From contig FR885440.1 of NCBI GenBank assembly GCA_000436375.1, positions 1 to 34,291 of the forward strand: a stretch of 34,291 nt of DNA, read 5' to 3'. A model generated the notes under the pieces. The model had not been told where the DNA came from. It saw nothing but the letters and a program-made list of their open reading frames with translations, and made no database searches. This document shows positions 15,652-23,801 of the stretch, piece after piece. This DNA comes from Azospirillum sp. CAG:239. Lineage in GTDB: Bacteria; Pseudomonadota; Alphaproteobacteria; RF32; CAG-239. Every line of letters begins with the position of its first letter. Position 1 is the stretch's first letter. A program made the position numbers and the translations under genes.

Positions 15652-16170
15652 CTATTTTGTCACTTCCCAGCTTTTGGAAAAATCCTCGTCTTTGAACAGA
15701 TTGGCCAGACCGGTAATCTGCTTCAGGCGCAGCAGCTCATCCGCCGACATGCCGATATTGCGGCATATCCAGGAATCGCTTTTGCCCATTTCCAAAAGCT
15801 CGGCTACGATATTGCTCATCAGGTCGACGCTGTGGCTGCCGCGGGCGCGGTTATGACGGATGGTCGAAGCCATGCGCTCGCCCAGTTCCTTGTCGATAAC
15901 CACCACCGGCATCATTCCTTTTTCGCGATGCCGGATTCGCTCGCTGGTCAGCATCGTCGTAAAGCGGTGAAAGCCGTCAACGACGATATATTCGTCATTT
16001 GCCTTGTCATGATAGCAGACGATCGGCTGTGTAAAACCGTCTTCCCAAATGGAAATTTCCAGCAGTTTCATCTCCGGCGGCGCCACTTTGTTGGGGTTAT
16101 AGTTGTTGGCTCTGATCTTTTCAACCGGAATTGCCTTCACATTATAAACAGGACTTACATATTCGCTCAT
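15652..16170 (-). CDS. ParB/IbrB-like nuclease-fold protein
   Basis: This 172-residue protein has an N-terminal ParB-like domain. VKAIPVEKIRANNYNPNKV, EISIWEDGFTQPIVCY, YIVVDGFHRFTTM and RHNRARGSHS form the ParB/sulfiredoxin fold with its nucleotide-binding box. A helix-turn-helix-like stretch (IVAELLEMGKSDSWICRNIGMSADELLRLKQ region, about 115-150) follows. It is too short and differently placed to be a chromosome-partition ParB. It resembles IbrB, which is encoded beside IbrA in several proteobacteria and mobile elements. It starts 11 bases after the IbrA-like stop with GAGG eight bases before ATG. The fold could bind or cut DNA or hydrolyse a nucleotide; activity is unproven. Confidence 0.82.
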   Translation of the reverse strand: MSEYVSPVYNVKAIPVEKIRANNYNPNKVAPPEMKLLEISIWEDGFTQPIVCYHDKANDEYIVVDGFHRFTTMLTSERIRHREKGMMPVVVIDKELGERMASTIRHNRARGSHSVDLMSNIVAELLEMGKSDSWICRNIGMSADELLRLKQITGLANLFKDEDFSKSWEVTK

Positions 16171-16180
16171 TTGACATACC

Positions 16181-17482
16181 TCACAATTTCTTGTACTTTT
16201 CCATTAACTCTTTTTGACGCTGATTCTGCTTCTGGGTCTGCGAAAATCCCATATATTTGCATAAATGGTCGTTTTTCAGAATACAAACTGCCATACGTTT
16301 CCACGACGGAATGTCGATGGTCGACTTGATGTCGTCGGTATGGTCCGGCGTCCCCAGAAACGCGATCTTCTCCTTGTTGCTTTTATAATTGCTCTTTCCG
16401 TTGTGCCGTATCGGATAATTGCAGGCTTCAAGCTCCTTAATGGCTTCTTCGTCAACCACGCCGCCTTTCTTCCACCAGAAACGGATTGAGGTTTTAAACT
16501 TTTCGATATAATTGCGGCGCATCGCTTCCGGCAGCGTCGCCAGCAGAAACTTCACATAACTCCGCCACGTGTGCCCCGGCGGCAGTTCTATTTTACGGGC
16601 GCCCAGCGCATGAGAGCTTCCGTAAATGGCGCCGAAGTTCGCTCCCTGCACGCGGGAAACCACCCGCACCCAGGTTGCCGGTTCCAAAACGCGGTAAAGA
16701 TTCAGGCTTTCCTTGGCGCTTTCATGATAAGGACTGGCAACGCGCATCTGACTGATGGACAGCCCGGCCTTCCAGAACAAGTCATATATCCGGTTATAGT
16801 CATAGTCGAACTTGCCGTTGGCAATCCAGACGTCTTTGGTCGTCCAGTCATAAATCGGATAAGCATTCCACCAGTTTTCGCCCATTTTGGTCGTCCACTG
16901 ATTACCCTGCATAATCGTTTTCCGGTCATTGGCATAAGCCCGGTAACGGTTCAGCGATTCGTCGGCCCTGATACCCAAAAGGCAGATAGTTTTGCCCTTT
17001 TTCTGACGGGAATACCATTCGCCGAATTCGGCATACAAATCTTCCTGCACCATTTTGTAACGGTAAAAGTCAAACGGATTGTTGTCCATATTGATAATAT
17101 ATGGCATTTTAGGCATCGGACGCACCCAAAGCTCTTCCTTGTCCGGATCCCACGGATACCAATACATCTGATAATTGCTGACCGCGCAGCGCGACCCCAT
17201 CGGCAGGCAGACCCAGTAAGGCTCAATGTCGCGCAGATTGTTTTCAAACATTCTGGAAACAAAATCCGTGGTCGTCTGATACTGAGCCTCAAAGTCCTGA
17301 TGAAAAACCCCGATTTTTTTGGCAATTTTGTTCCGGCGCTTGTAACTCAGTACCATGTTCAGCAGCAGACCGCTGTCCTTGCCTCCGGAGAACGAAACAT
17401 AAATGTTGTCGAAGTTGTCGAAAATAAATTTAAGCCTGTCCTGCAGGGCTTCATAGACATTTTTCTCCAAGTATTTCTTCAT
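16181..17482 (-). CDS. IbrA-like PAPS-reductase-family protein (DUF3440)
   Basis: This 433-residue protein has an N-terminal PP-loop ATPase domain of the PAPS-reductase family, with SFSGGKDSG at residues 30-38. Downstream are LLGIRADESLNR, QWTTKMGENWWNAYPIYDWTTKDVW and the SQMRVASPYHESAKESL segment characteristic of IbrA-like DUF3440 proteins. The C-terminal half contains PPGHTWRSYVKFLL and IPSWKRMAVCILKNDH. PP-loop enzymes adenylate a substrate; relatives include sulfate-assimilation reductases and DndC of DNA phosphorothioation. True sulfate-assimilation enzymes are shorter and have a C-terminal ECG-x-H motif not seen here. The start overlaps the helicase stop in an ATGA. Confidence 0.85.
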   Translation of the reverse strand: MKKYLEKNVYEALQDRLKFIFDNFDNIYVSFSGGKDSGLLLNMVLSYKRRNKIAKKIGVFHQDFEAQYQTTTDFVSRMFENNLRDIEPYWVCLPMGSRCAVSNYQMYWYPWDPDKEELWVRPMPKMPYIINMDNNPFDFYRYKMVQEDLYAEFGEWYSRQKKGKTICLLGIRADESLNRYRAYANDRKTIMQGNQWTTKMGENWWNAYPIYDWTTKDVWIANGKFDYDYNRIYDLFWKAGLSISQMRVASPYHESAKESLNLYRVLEPATWVRVVSRVQGANFGAIYGSSHALGARKIELPPGHTWRSYVKFLLATLPEAMRRNYIEKFKTSIRFWWKKGGVVDEEAIKELEACNYPIRHNGKSNYKSNKEKIAFLGTPDHTDDIKSTIDIPSWKRMAVCILKNDHLCKYMGFSQTQKQNQRQKELMEKYKKL

Positions 17483-18729
17483 AACGCTAAGGCCTCCTCT
17501 CTAGAAATCATGCGGCAGACATTGGAGAGAACATTTTTCTTTCGGCTTAAATTCTGTTTGATAAGCTTATCCAGTCCGGTATTAATCCAAAGATTATAAA
17601 TATTGATGCTGCGCCCCGTATGCGACTGATAAACATTATGCATACACTGCAGTTTACTTTTATAATCGAATGTCTGCGAAAAATAAATAATATTATTGCA
17701 ATTGCACAGGTCCAGCCCCTGAGAATCTACTCCGTAGGTCGAAAACATGATGTCAATGCGCTGTGCAAACAGCTTTACTGCCTTCCGCTTGTTGCAGCGG
17801 CCCGAAAGCACGACATACTTGCCTCTTTTGAGCTTTCCGCACTCCTTGAAAAAGCGTATCTCGTCCAGATACTTGATATAGATAATAACCTTTTCCCCGC
17901 GGGCGGCAATTTCGTCAATCAGCGCAAACAAACCTTCGACCTTGTTTTTGGCAATGGTGTAAATATGTTGAAACCTTTGCGCCACTTCCATAAAAGCGAC
18001 CTGATTTTTACCTTGAAGAAATTCGTTTTTCTCTTCCTGATAACTGGCCTCTTCTTTTTCCGTCAAATCAAAGCAAAGGTCAATATAGTTCAAATTATTA
18101 TGTTCCTCCAAATCACACTGAAAAATAAACGGCCGCATTTGTTCAATCAGAATCTTTTCGTTTTCGGGCTTCGACCACTTCCGCGTCGTACCGTCGTCGT
18201 ATGGCGAGAGATAAGTGTTGAGAAACTGTGTTTCCGACATGTTCAGCACCGAGGGATGCATAAACTCAATTTGCGAATAGAGGTCAACCAGCCCCTGCGT
18301 CAGCGGCAGACTGCTCAAAATCAGCCGGTAGTCAAACATGTTGCGCATCAGCAGAAGACGTTTGGTTCGTCCGGCTTCGGTATTTTTAATCGTAATGCTC
18401 TCGTCAACGACGCAAAAGACCCTGTAACGCTCAGCCAGCGCATAAAGCTGCAGATAACGGATGTCCGAACAGGAAATGCTCTCAATCGAAAAAAAACAGA
18501 TTTCCTTCGTCAGCCCCTCCAGATTCTCGTCAATCGCCTTTGTATAGCCGTCCCAGCCTAAAAACGACGCCGGCGCAATCCAGACGACAGTGTCAAAATC
18601 GTCCTGCTTGTTCTTAATCAGGTCCAAAGCCATTTTCGTCTTACGCGCGCCCATCCGCATGAACAGCGCTCCGGCTTTCAGTTTTGATAATTTGTCACTG
18701 GCGGCTTCCAGGCCGTAATCTATATTCAT
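17479..18729 (-). CDS. SNF2-like helicase protein with degenerate ATPase motifs
   Basis: This 416-residue protein follows the order of phage-type SNF2/DEAD helicases. A Walker-A region at residues 26-32 is followed by motif Ia (WIAPASFLGW), a DExx box (VVDES, 108-111), a motif III-like LSSLPLTQGLVDLYSQ, then motif V (STYGVDSQGLDL) and motif VI (YFSQTFDY to VYQSHTGR). Several key positions differ from active enzymes. The phosphate loop reads MGARKT instead of MGTGKT, motif III has SSLP instead of GTP, and motif VI lacks the usual arginines of the R-x-x-R-x-GQ signature. The ATG at 18729 is preceded by AT-rich DNA with no ribosome-binding site. The gene leads a three-gene cassette with IbrA-like and IbrB-like proteins. 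Confidence 0.75.
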   Translation of the reverse strand: MNIDYGLEAASDKLSKLKAGALFMRMGARKTKMALDLIKNKQDDFDTVVWIAPASFLGWDGYTKAIDENLEGLTKEICFFSIESISCSDIRYLQLYALAERYRVFCVVDESITIKNTEAGRTKRLLLMRNMFDYRLILSSLPLTQGLVDLYSQIEFMHPSVLNMSETQFLNTYLSPYDDGTTRKWSKPENEKILIEQMRPFIFQCDLEEHNNLNYIDLCFDLTEKEEASYQEEKNEFLQGKNQVAFMEVAQRFQHIYTIAKNKVEGLFALIDEIAARGEKVIIYIKYLDEIRFFKECGKLKRGKYVVLSGRCNKRKAVKLFAQRIDIMFSTYGVDSQGLDLCNCNNIIYFSQTFDYKSKLQCMHNVYQSHTGRSINIYNLWINTGLDKLIKQNLSRKKNVLSNVCRMISREEALAL

Positions 18730-18789
18730 GTTCAATACAGTTCATATATCTTATATTAATTATATTTAATATATACAATAAACTTTTCG

Positions 18790-18819
18790 TGTTTACTACT
18801 AGTAGTTTATATTTGTCAA
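18790..18819 (-). promoter_or_regulatory. Candidate promoter of the helicase-ibrA-ibrB-like cassette
   Basis: On the minus strand a perfect TTGACA (18814-18819) is followed, after 18 bases, by a weak TAAACA (18790-18795). The transcript would start about 55 bases before the helicase ATG. A 12-bp palindrome fills the spacer. Confidence 0.45.
18795..18806. promoter_or_regulatory. Perfect 12-bp palindrome, candidate operator
   Basis: ACTACTAGTAGT is its own reverse complement. It sits between the -35 and -10 of the cassette promoter, where a repressor would block polymerase. No regulator gene is adjacent. Confidence 0.5.
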
Positions 18820-18857
18820 CAACTACCTTGACCAAAATTTCGCCGCCCGCCGGCCGC

Positions 18858-18882
18858 TGCAAAAAAATTCTGGATTTTTGCA
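18858..18882. repeat. Inverted repeat TGCAAAAA/TTTTTGCA
   Basis: Two 8-base arms separated by nine bases lie between the divergent helicase and yqeK-like genes. They could be an operator or a weak hairpin; the AT-rich arms limit confidence. Confidence 0.35.
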
Positions 18883-18953
18883 ACAAAATCAATTATATAT
18901 TATATTTGGTTGAACTGCCTGAATTGTCAGCTTCGTATGGAGGAGAGCGCAGA

Positions 18954-19550
18954 ATGACTGAAAACACGATTACCTGTACCGATTTTTATTCCCTTGAAGA
19001 AAACATCATTCGCAACTTTACGGCCAACAACAAACTTGATGTTCTGGCTCATACGCTCAAAGTCAGGGACAATGCCCTGATTCTGGCCAGAAAATACGTC
19101 ATCGACTATGAACAGGCCAAAAACGCCGCACTTCTCCACGACATCAGCACCCTCATTCCTGTTGAAAATTACCTTTCTATCGCCGAAGCGCTTGATTTGG
19201 AAATTTTTCCCGCAGAAAGGGAAATTCCGTCACTTCTTCATCAGCGGATTTCGCGCATCGTCGCCGTCGAAACCTTCAACGTGGTCGACAAGGAAGTTCT
19301 GAACGCCGTTAACTGCCACACCACGCTTCGCCGAGGCGCCACACCGCTGGACAAGCTACTTTTTCTGGCCGACAAACTCAGCCGCGAGGGCAAAGGCACC
19401 CCCGCCTACATGCCTCTCGTTCGCAAAGCGGCCGAGGTTTCGCTGGACAACGCCGTCAAATGCTACTTTGAAAACCTTATGCTCAACAAAGATTCGCTGC
19501 AGGTCATGCATCCGTGGCTGTCGGAAGCCTGGGAAGAAATCCGCGGCTGA
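18954..19550 (+). CDS. yqeK: YqeK-like HD-domain hydrolase
   Basis: This 198-residue HD-superfamily protein is most similar to YqeK, a symmetrical Ap4A hydrolase that splits diadenosine tetraphosphate into two ADP. Metal-binding motifs are present: His33 in LAHTLKV, the His62-Asp63 pair in AALLHD, a later His in HQRISR, NCHTTLRRG and LDKLLFLADKLSR with the final Asp. The arrangement and length (about 190-200) match YqeK. The ATG at 18954 has a strong GGAGGAG site, and the longer open frame upstream runs through AT-rich non-coding DNA. In many bacteria yqeK sits with nadD; here it is alone, divergent from the helicase cassette. Confidence 0.8.
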   Translation: MTENTITCTDFYSLEENIIRNFTANNKLDVLAHTLKVRDNALILARKYVIDYEQAKNAALLHDISTLIPVENYLSIAEALDLEIFPAEREIPSLLHQRISRIVAVETFNVVDKEVLNAVNCHTTLRRGATPLDKLLFLADKLSREGKGTPAYMPLVRKAAEVSLDNAVKCYFENLMLNKDSLQVMHPWLSEAWEEIRG

Positions 19551-19628
19551 TTTTGCGTCCGGCTTGTTTAATTATCCGAAATCGCGCTTATATTTCTCTG
19601 TAATCAACCAACTGCAAAGGAGAATAAA

Positions 19629-20534
19629 ATGACTCTGGCTCATGCGATTTTTGCCGCCGGCTGTTTTTGGGGCGTCCAGGCAGCCTTCGATGCCGTTCCC
19701 GGCGTCTGGTCAACCAGAGTCGGTTATACCGGCGGTTCTGCGGTAAATCCGTCTTACGAACAAGTATGCCGGGGCAATACCGGACATGCCGAAGCCGTCG
19801 AAATCGCTTATGACCCGGAACAGGTAAGTTATGACGAGTTGCTCGACGTTTTTTTCAGCATCCACAATCCGACCACCCGGGATCGTCAGGGTCCTGACAT
19901 CGGACATCAATACCGATCCGCCATATTTTACCTTAATGCCGGACAAAAAGAGGCTGCCGTTGCCAAAATACTGGAACTCAACCGTTCCGGAAAATTTCCG
20001 GCCCCAATCGTTACCGAAATCGTTCCGGCCAAAACTTTCTACCCGGCCGAAGACTATCATCAGGACTACTTGAAAAAACAAGGGCTGAAAACCTGCGGCT
20101 CAAACGATATGCGTATGGAAGAAGAAGAGGAAGAAGAGACGGACGATGAACAGGAATGGAAAAAGAAACTGACGCCGCTTCAGTATGACGTTCTGCGCCG
20201 CAAAGGCACCGAACGACCATTCACAGGCAGATACTACCGCTTTGACGAAGACGGAACCTACAGCTGCGCCGCCTGCGGCAACCCGATTTTCATGTCTCAG
20301 GACAAATTCGATTCCGGCTGCGGCTGGCCAAGCTTTGACAAAGCCATCCCCGGCCACGTAAAATTTACCCCGGACTTCAGCCATGGCATGGAACGCATTG
20401 AGGTAACCTGTGCCCGCTGCGGTTCGCACCTCGGACACGTATTTGAAGACGGACCAACCGAAACCGGCGACCGTTTCTGCATCAATTCCGCCGCCATGAA
20501 CTTTACCCCGGAAAAAGATACGGCAAAAGATTAA
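19629..20534 (+). CDS. msrAB: Bifunctional peptide-methionine sulfoxide reductase MsrA-MsrB
   Basis: This 301-residue fusion repairs both S- and R-epimers of oxidised methionine. The MsrA domain (about 1-155) has the catalytic Cys12 in AAGCFWG and GHAEAVEI, the IGHQYRSAIF block and YHQDYL. A very acidic linker (about residues 160-175, mostly Glu and Asp) joins it to the MsrB domain (about 178-295). MsrB carries the two zinc CxxC pairs (SCAAC, TCARC), GCGWPSF, GHVFEDGPT and RFCINSAAMNF with the catalytic Cys. AAGGAG precedes the start. There is no signal peptide or membrane anchor, so it acts in the cytosol, unlike the secreted PilB-type fusions. Confidence 0.96.
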   Translation: MTLAHAIFAAGCFWGVQAAFDAVPGVWSTRVGYTGGSAVNPSYEQVCRGNTGHAEAVEIAYDPEQVSYDELLDVFFSIHNPTTRDRQGPDIGHQYRSAIFYLNAGQKEAAVAKILELNRSGKFPAPIVTEIVPAKTFYPAEDYHQDYLKKQGLKTCGSNDMRMEEEEEEETDDEQEWKKKLTPLQYDVLRRKGTERPFTGRYYRFDEDGTYSCAACGNPIFMSQDKFDSGCGWPSFDKAIPGHVKFTPDFSHGMERIEVTCARCGSHLGHVFEDGPTETGDRFCINSAAMNFTPEKDTAKD

Positions 20535-20544
20535 AAATCACGCG

Positions 20545-20562
20545 CCGGTGTTTCTATACCGG
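20545..20562. terminator. Small hairpin between msrAB and the convergent MBOAT gene
   Basis: CCGGT (20545-20549) and ACCGG (20558-20562) pair over an 8-base loop. On the minus strand a run of T follows after a short gap. It is a weak candidate terminator. Confidence 0.35.
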
Positions 20563-20582
20563 ACGTCCATTATACAAGGTTT

Positions 20583-21992
20583 TCAGAAACGGAAATAAAT
20601 AAACGGATTATACGTCGACGATGCCAGAGAAATCGTCGACCAGTAAAACAACAGGGAAATCCAGATATTGACGATACTGCGCAAAACCTTGTGTTCATAT
20701 TTCACATATATCATATTCTTAAACAGCGGCACCGAACAAACCAAACCGACAACCAGCATCAGAATAAATTTGTTATTGATACCGAAGTCAGCTTCAGGCA
20801 GCGTCGCCGGCAAATCAATCAGGAACATCTGCTTCAGATACCCCCAGGCATAAGTCATATTGTCCGAGCGGAAAATAACCAGACCGAGCAAAAAGGCCAG
20901 CATAGCATAAACATGTTTGGCCGCGCCGGCCAGCTTCGTTTCGCCGGGTTTGTCCTTATGCCACCCCATATATTTTTCCCAACAGATAAAAACGCCGTTC
21001 CATACGCCCCACATCACGAATGTCCAGCTGGCACCGTGCCAAATGCCCGTAACCAGAAAAACGACAAACAGATTGACATAAGTTCGCACCGGACTGACCC
21101 GATTGCCGCCGAGCGGAATATACAGATACTGCTTAAACCAGGTTGCCAGCGAAATATGCCATCTCTGCCAAAACTCGGAAATAGACTTGGAAATATAAGG
21201 ATAATTAAAGTTTTCCAGAAAACGGAAACCAAACATCCGCCCCAGACCGATCGCCATATCCGAGTAACCGGAAAAGTCAAAATACAACTGAACGGCATAA
21301 GCGACAATTCCCAGCCAGGCATAACCGAAACCAAGCGTTTCCGGCTGCTGGGCAAAAATACGGTCAACCACGACGGCCAGCGTATTTGCTACCAGAACCT
21401 TTTTGGCCAGACCGATGATAAAACGCTTCAGACCGACGACAACGTCGGCAAAGGTAACCGTACGCTCGTCAATCTGTTCGCAGACGTCGTGATACTTGAC
21501 AATCGGTCCCGCCACCAACTGCGGAAACAATACGATATACAAGGCCAGCTTGTTAACGTCCTTTTGCGCCTCAACCTCGCGGCGGTAAACGTCTATCAGA
21601 TACGAGATGGCCTGAAAAGTATAAAACGAAATACCTATCGGCATAACCACGTCAATAAAATCAAGGTTAAGCTGCAACGCGGCATTAACGTTGTCGACAA
21701 TAAAGTTAAAATACTTGAAATAAATCAGAAAACCCAAATCGACCAAAATCGTCAGCGCCAGCGCCCATTTTCTTCCGGCCGTTTCCACATAACGGTCAAT
21801 CAGCCTGGCTCCGGCATAGGTAACGAAAATCGTCATAATCATAATTGCCAGATAACGAGGCTCGCCCCAAGCGTAAAAAATGATGCTGGCCGCCAGCAGA
21901 ACATAATTGCGGATTTCCTTTTTAGAAAGCAGGTAAATGCTCATAACCAAAGGCATAAACACAAAAACAAACGTCATAGAACTAAAAAGCAT
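20583..21992 (-). CDS. MBOAT-family O-acyltransferase (AlgI-like), copy 2
   Basis: This 469-residue polytopic membrane acyltransferase is a paralogue of the one in the rfb operon. The same landmarks occur: FYAWGEP near 39, MPIGISFYTFQAISYLID, QLVAGPI, YFDFSGYSDMAIGLGRMFGF and FWQRWHISLATWFKQYLY. The catalytic His319 is in VTGIWHGASW and the C terminus is YNPFIYFRF. It should move acetyl or other short acyl groups across the inner membrane for modification of an exported glycan. It lies 11 bases after the stop of an AlgX-like gene with AGGA nine bases before the ATG, so the pair is an operon. The order is reversed relative to the rfb module (SGNH gene first). Confidence 0.92.
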   Translation of the reverse strand: MLFSSMTFVFVFMPLVMSIYLLSKKEIRNYVLLAASIIFYAWGEPRYLAIMIMTIFVTYAGARLIDRYVETAGRKWALALTILVDLGFLIYFKYFNFIVDNVNAALQLNLDFIDVVMPIGISFYTFQAISYLIDVYRREVEAQKDVNKLALYIVLFPQLVAGPIVKYHDVCEQIDERTVTFADVVVGLKRFIIGLAKKVLVANTLAVVVDRIFAQQPETLGFGYAWLGIVAYAVQLYFDFSGYSDMAIGLGRMFGFRFLENFNYPYISKSISEFWQRWHISLATWFKQYLYIPLGGNRVSPVRTYVNLFVVFLVTGIWHGASWTFVMWGVWNGVFICWEKYMGWHKDKPGETKLAGAAKHVYAMLAFLLGLVIFRSDNMTYAWGYLKQMFLIDLPATLPEADFGINNKFILMLVVGLVCSVPLFKNMIYVKYEHKVLRSIVNIWISLLFYWSTISLASSTYNPFIYFRF

Positions 21993-22003
21993 TGTTTTTT
22001 TCC

Positions 22004-23332
22004 TTATTGCTGCTCGGGCATTTCAAGTTTCATCAGACGGTTGAGGAAACGCTCCCCGGTTTCGACCACCAGAATATCCGGCGCAAAGGCCTCGATGTCT
22101 TCCGCCATATAGGGGATGTCGAAATCGCGGCCGTAACCGACATAAATGTGCTGCATTTTCTTAAAGCTCTCCGCCACATACCAGCTCATGCGCAGAAACT
22201 GGCTGTCGGCATAGAAAATCGCTTTCAGCTTATTGGCCGGATTGCTGCTGACATAATCAAAAGTTTCGATTTTCAGCTTTTTGTTGACAAATTCATGCAC
22301 CACCGTCGTTGTCGGTTTTTTAAGCTCAAACACGTCATAGGTCATATCTTCTTTCGGAAAAGTGCTTTTGGCGTCAAGCCCCAGCGCATTGGAGATGTCT
22401 TCGTCGGCGCTGAACTGCGGCGCAATATTGAAGTCGCTTTCTTTCAAAACCCGCAGTTCCGGATAATCTTTCTTTAGCATTTTCATCATTTCCAGATAAG
22501 CGACATAGGCGCCGCGATGGTTCCAGTGCGTGCCGGTTTTGTAAAACAGCAAATGATTCTTTTTGGCTTTTTCCAAAGCCTTAATCGGATAAACGACCGG
22601 AATGTCCGTATATTTTCCGACAAACTCGTAAACCTGTTCGATTTTGGCCTGTTCGTTGACCTTCGTATATCCGTCGGGATAGTATTCGCCGTAAACCCGT
22701 TCCTTGTCCGGCACCAGCATCAGATACAGCTTAATATGCCGCTTGGCCAGCCACATCTGCAGACTTTCCAGACGATGCTTCAGTTTCGACAGGTCTTCGT
22801 CGTCAAAAAGATACTTGTTGCGGAACATGTCCTCGGAATTCCAGCGTTTGGTAAACAGCCAGTTTTCTTTGCCCGCCATGGCGTCGAAATTCTTGATTTC
22901 GTTATTAATATACATATCAATTTTTTTGCTGGTTTTAATAAATTGCTTACGCCCGAAAAAACGGTCGTTAAACCAGCTTTCAAAATCCTTGCCGAAATTG
23001 TAGTTAATCGCGCCGCTGTCGTCGTCAATCAAAGGAACATACTTGGCCAGCGTCCGGTTTTCCTGCACCGAAATCTCGTCGCGGTTAATATGCAGGACCG
23101 GTACAAACATAAAGGCAATAACGCAAACCACGAAGACAATGTCAATCCGCGAATTGTTTTCGATAATCTTAAACCGGGCCAGATATTGAACCAGCTTATA
23201 ACAAACCATGTAGGCAAGCGTGATGATGATGATAAAGAGCTTGCCGTCGAAACCGGCTTCGGTCAGATACAAACGATGTGCCCAAACTGTCAGCAACAGC
23301 GTCAGCACAATACTTATAATCAGGCGTCGCAT
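22004..23332 (-). CDS. AlgX/DHHW-like SGNH-domain protein
   Basis: This 442-residue membrane protein has two hydrophobic segments near the N terminus (about 5-20 and 28-48, then another near 60-78) before a periplasmic domain like those of AlgX/AlgJ. Shared landmarks are the QENRTLAKYVPL segment, FNDRFFGRKQFIK, LMLVPDKERVYGEYYP and KTGTHWNHRGAYVAY. A late YADSQFLR segment holds the candidate Ser. At the DxHW position the Asp is replaced by Gly, unlike the two copies in the rfb operon, although His and Trp remain. It is probably the periplasmic partner of the MBOAT protein that follows. The ribosome site is weak (GGAA). The membrane part is longer than in the other two copies. Confidence 0.78.
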   Translation of the reverse strand: MRRLIISIVLTLLLTVWAHRLYLTEAGFDGKLFIIIITLAYMVCYKLVQYLARFKIIENNSRIDIVFVVCVIAFMFVPVLHINRDEISVQENRTLAKYVPLIDDDSGAINYNFGKDFESWFNDRFFGRKQFIKTSKKIDMYINNEIKNFDAMAGKENWLFTKRWNSEDMFRNKYLFDDEDLSKLKHRLESLQMWLAKRHIKLYLMLVPDKERVYGEYYPDGYTKVNEQAKIEQVYEFVGKYTDIPVVYPIKALEKAKKNHLLFYKTGTHWNHRGAYVAYLEMMKMLKKDYPELRVLKESDFNIAPQFSADEDISNALGLDAKSTFPKEDMTYDVFELKKPTTTVVHEFVNKKLKIETFDYVSSNPANKLKAIFYADSQFLRMSWYVAESFKKMQHIYVGYGRDFDIPYMAEDIEAFAPDILVVETGERFLNRLMKLEMPEQQ

Positions 23333-23388
23333 TCAAAAAATTCCATAAATTGACTTTTGTTCCAAAGGGTAGATATAAACGAAAGGTT

Positions 23389-23394
23389 TGTCAA
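23389..23394 (-). promoter_or_regulatory. -35 element of the second O-acetylation operon
   Basis: A perfect TTGACA on the minus strand stands about 57 bases before the AlgX-like start. The -10 at the best spacing (TACCCT, 17 bases) is poor, so only the -35 is called. Confidence 0.4.
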
Positions 23395-23462
23395 TTACAC
23401 TGATTTCGCCATGTGAACAACAAAGTATTAATAAAAACAGTCCGCCGGCAGCACCTTTCCAC

Positions 23463-23801
23463 CTAGAGGCGTTTCCATTCCCGCTGTTTGTTTATTTCTT
23501 CCTTTTCCCGAAAAGCCTCCTCCAAATCAAGGCCGTGCATATTGGCCAGGCTCAGAAGATAAATAAACACATCGGCCAGTTCCTCTTTCACGCAGCCGAT
23601 TTTTGAACCGCTGCCGACCGAACCGCCTTTGGCGTTTTTACGCACCGCAGCAACCAGTTCGCCGGTTTCCTCTGCCAACAGGCAGCATTCGTAAAATTTG
23701 TCCGTCACGTTAAATCCGCGGATTTTCTTCATCTCCGCCACATAGTCCTGAAAATCGCGCAAAGTCGGATTATCAGGCAAAATCAGCTGTTTGCCATCCA
23801 T
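23463..23801 (-). CDS. MazG-like nucleotide pyrophosphohydrolase
   Basis: This 112-residue all-alpha NTP-PPase of the MazG superfamily likely hydrolyses a nucleoside triphosphate to the monophosphate for house-cleaning. The metal-binding motifs are LAEETGELVAAVRK (the ExxE helix) and KEELADVFIYLLSLA (the ExxD helix), with a short insert between them. The length fits the single-domain MazG-like/RS21-C6 group rather than the two-domain MazG protein. Its ATG overlaps the stop of the peptidase gene upstream in TAATG, so the two are co-translated. The specific nucleotide cannot be inferred. Confidence 0.85.
   Translation of the reverse strand: MDGKQLILPDNPTLRDFQDYVAEMKKIRGFNVTDKFYECCLLAEETGELVAAVRKNAKGGSVGSGSKIGCVKEELADVFIYLLSLANMHGLDLEEAFREKEEINKQREWKRL

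Noticed and set aside
18730..18953. Replication origin in the AT-rich gap
   Set aside because: No DnaA-box repeats or iterons are visible; the AT-richness is better explained as a divergent promoter region.
20691..22112. 473-residue plus-strand open frame
   Set aside because: It is antisense to the second MBOAT gene, whose motifs are complete; the translation is rich in His, Asn, Gln and Arg, as expected of a shadow.
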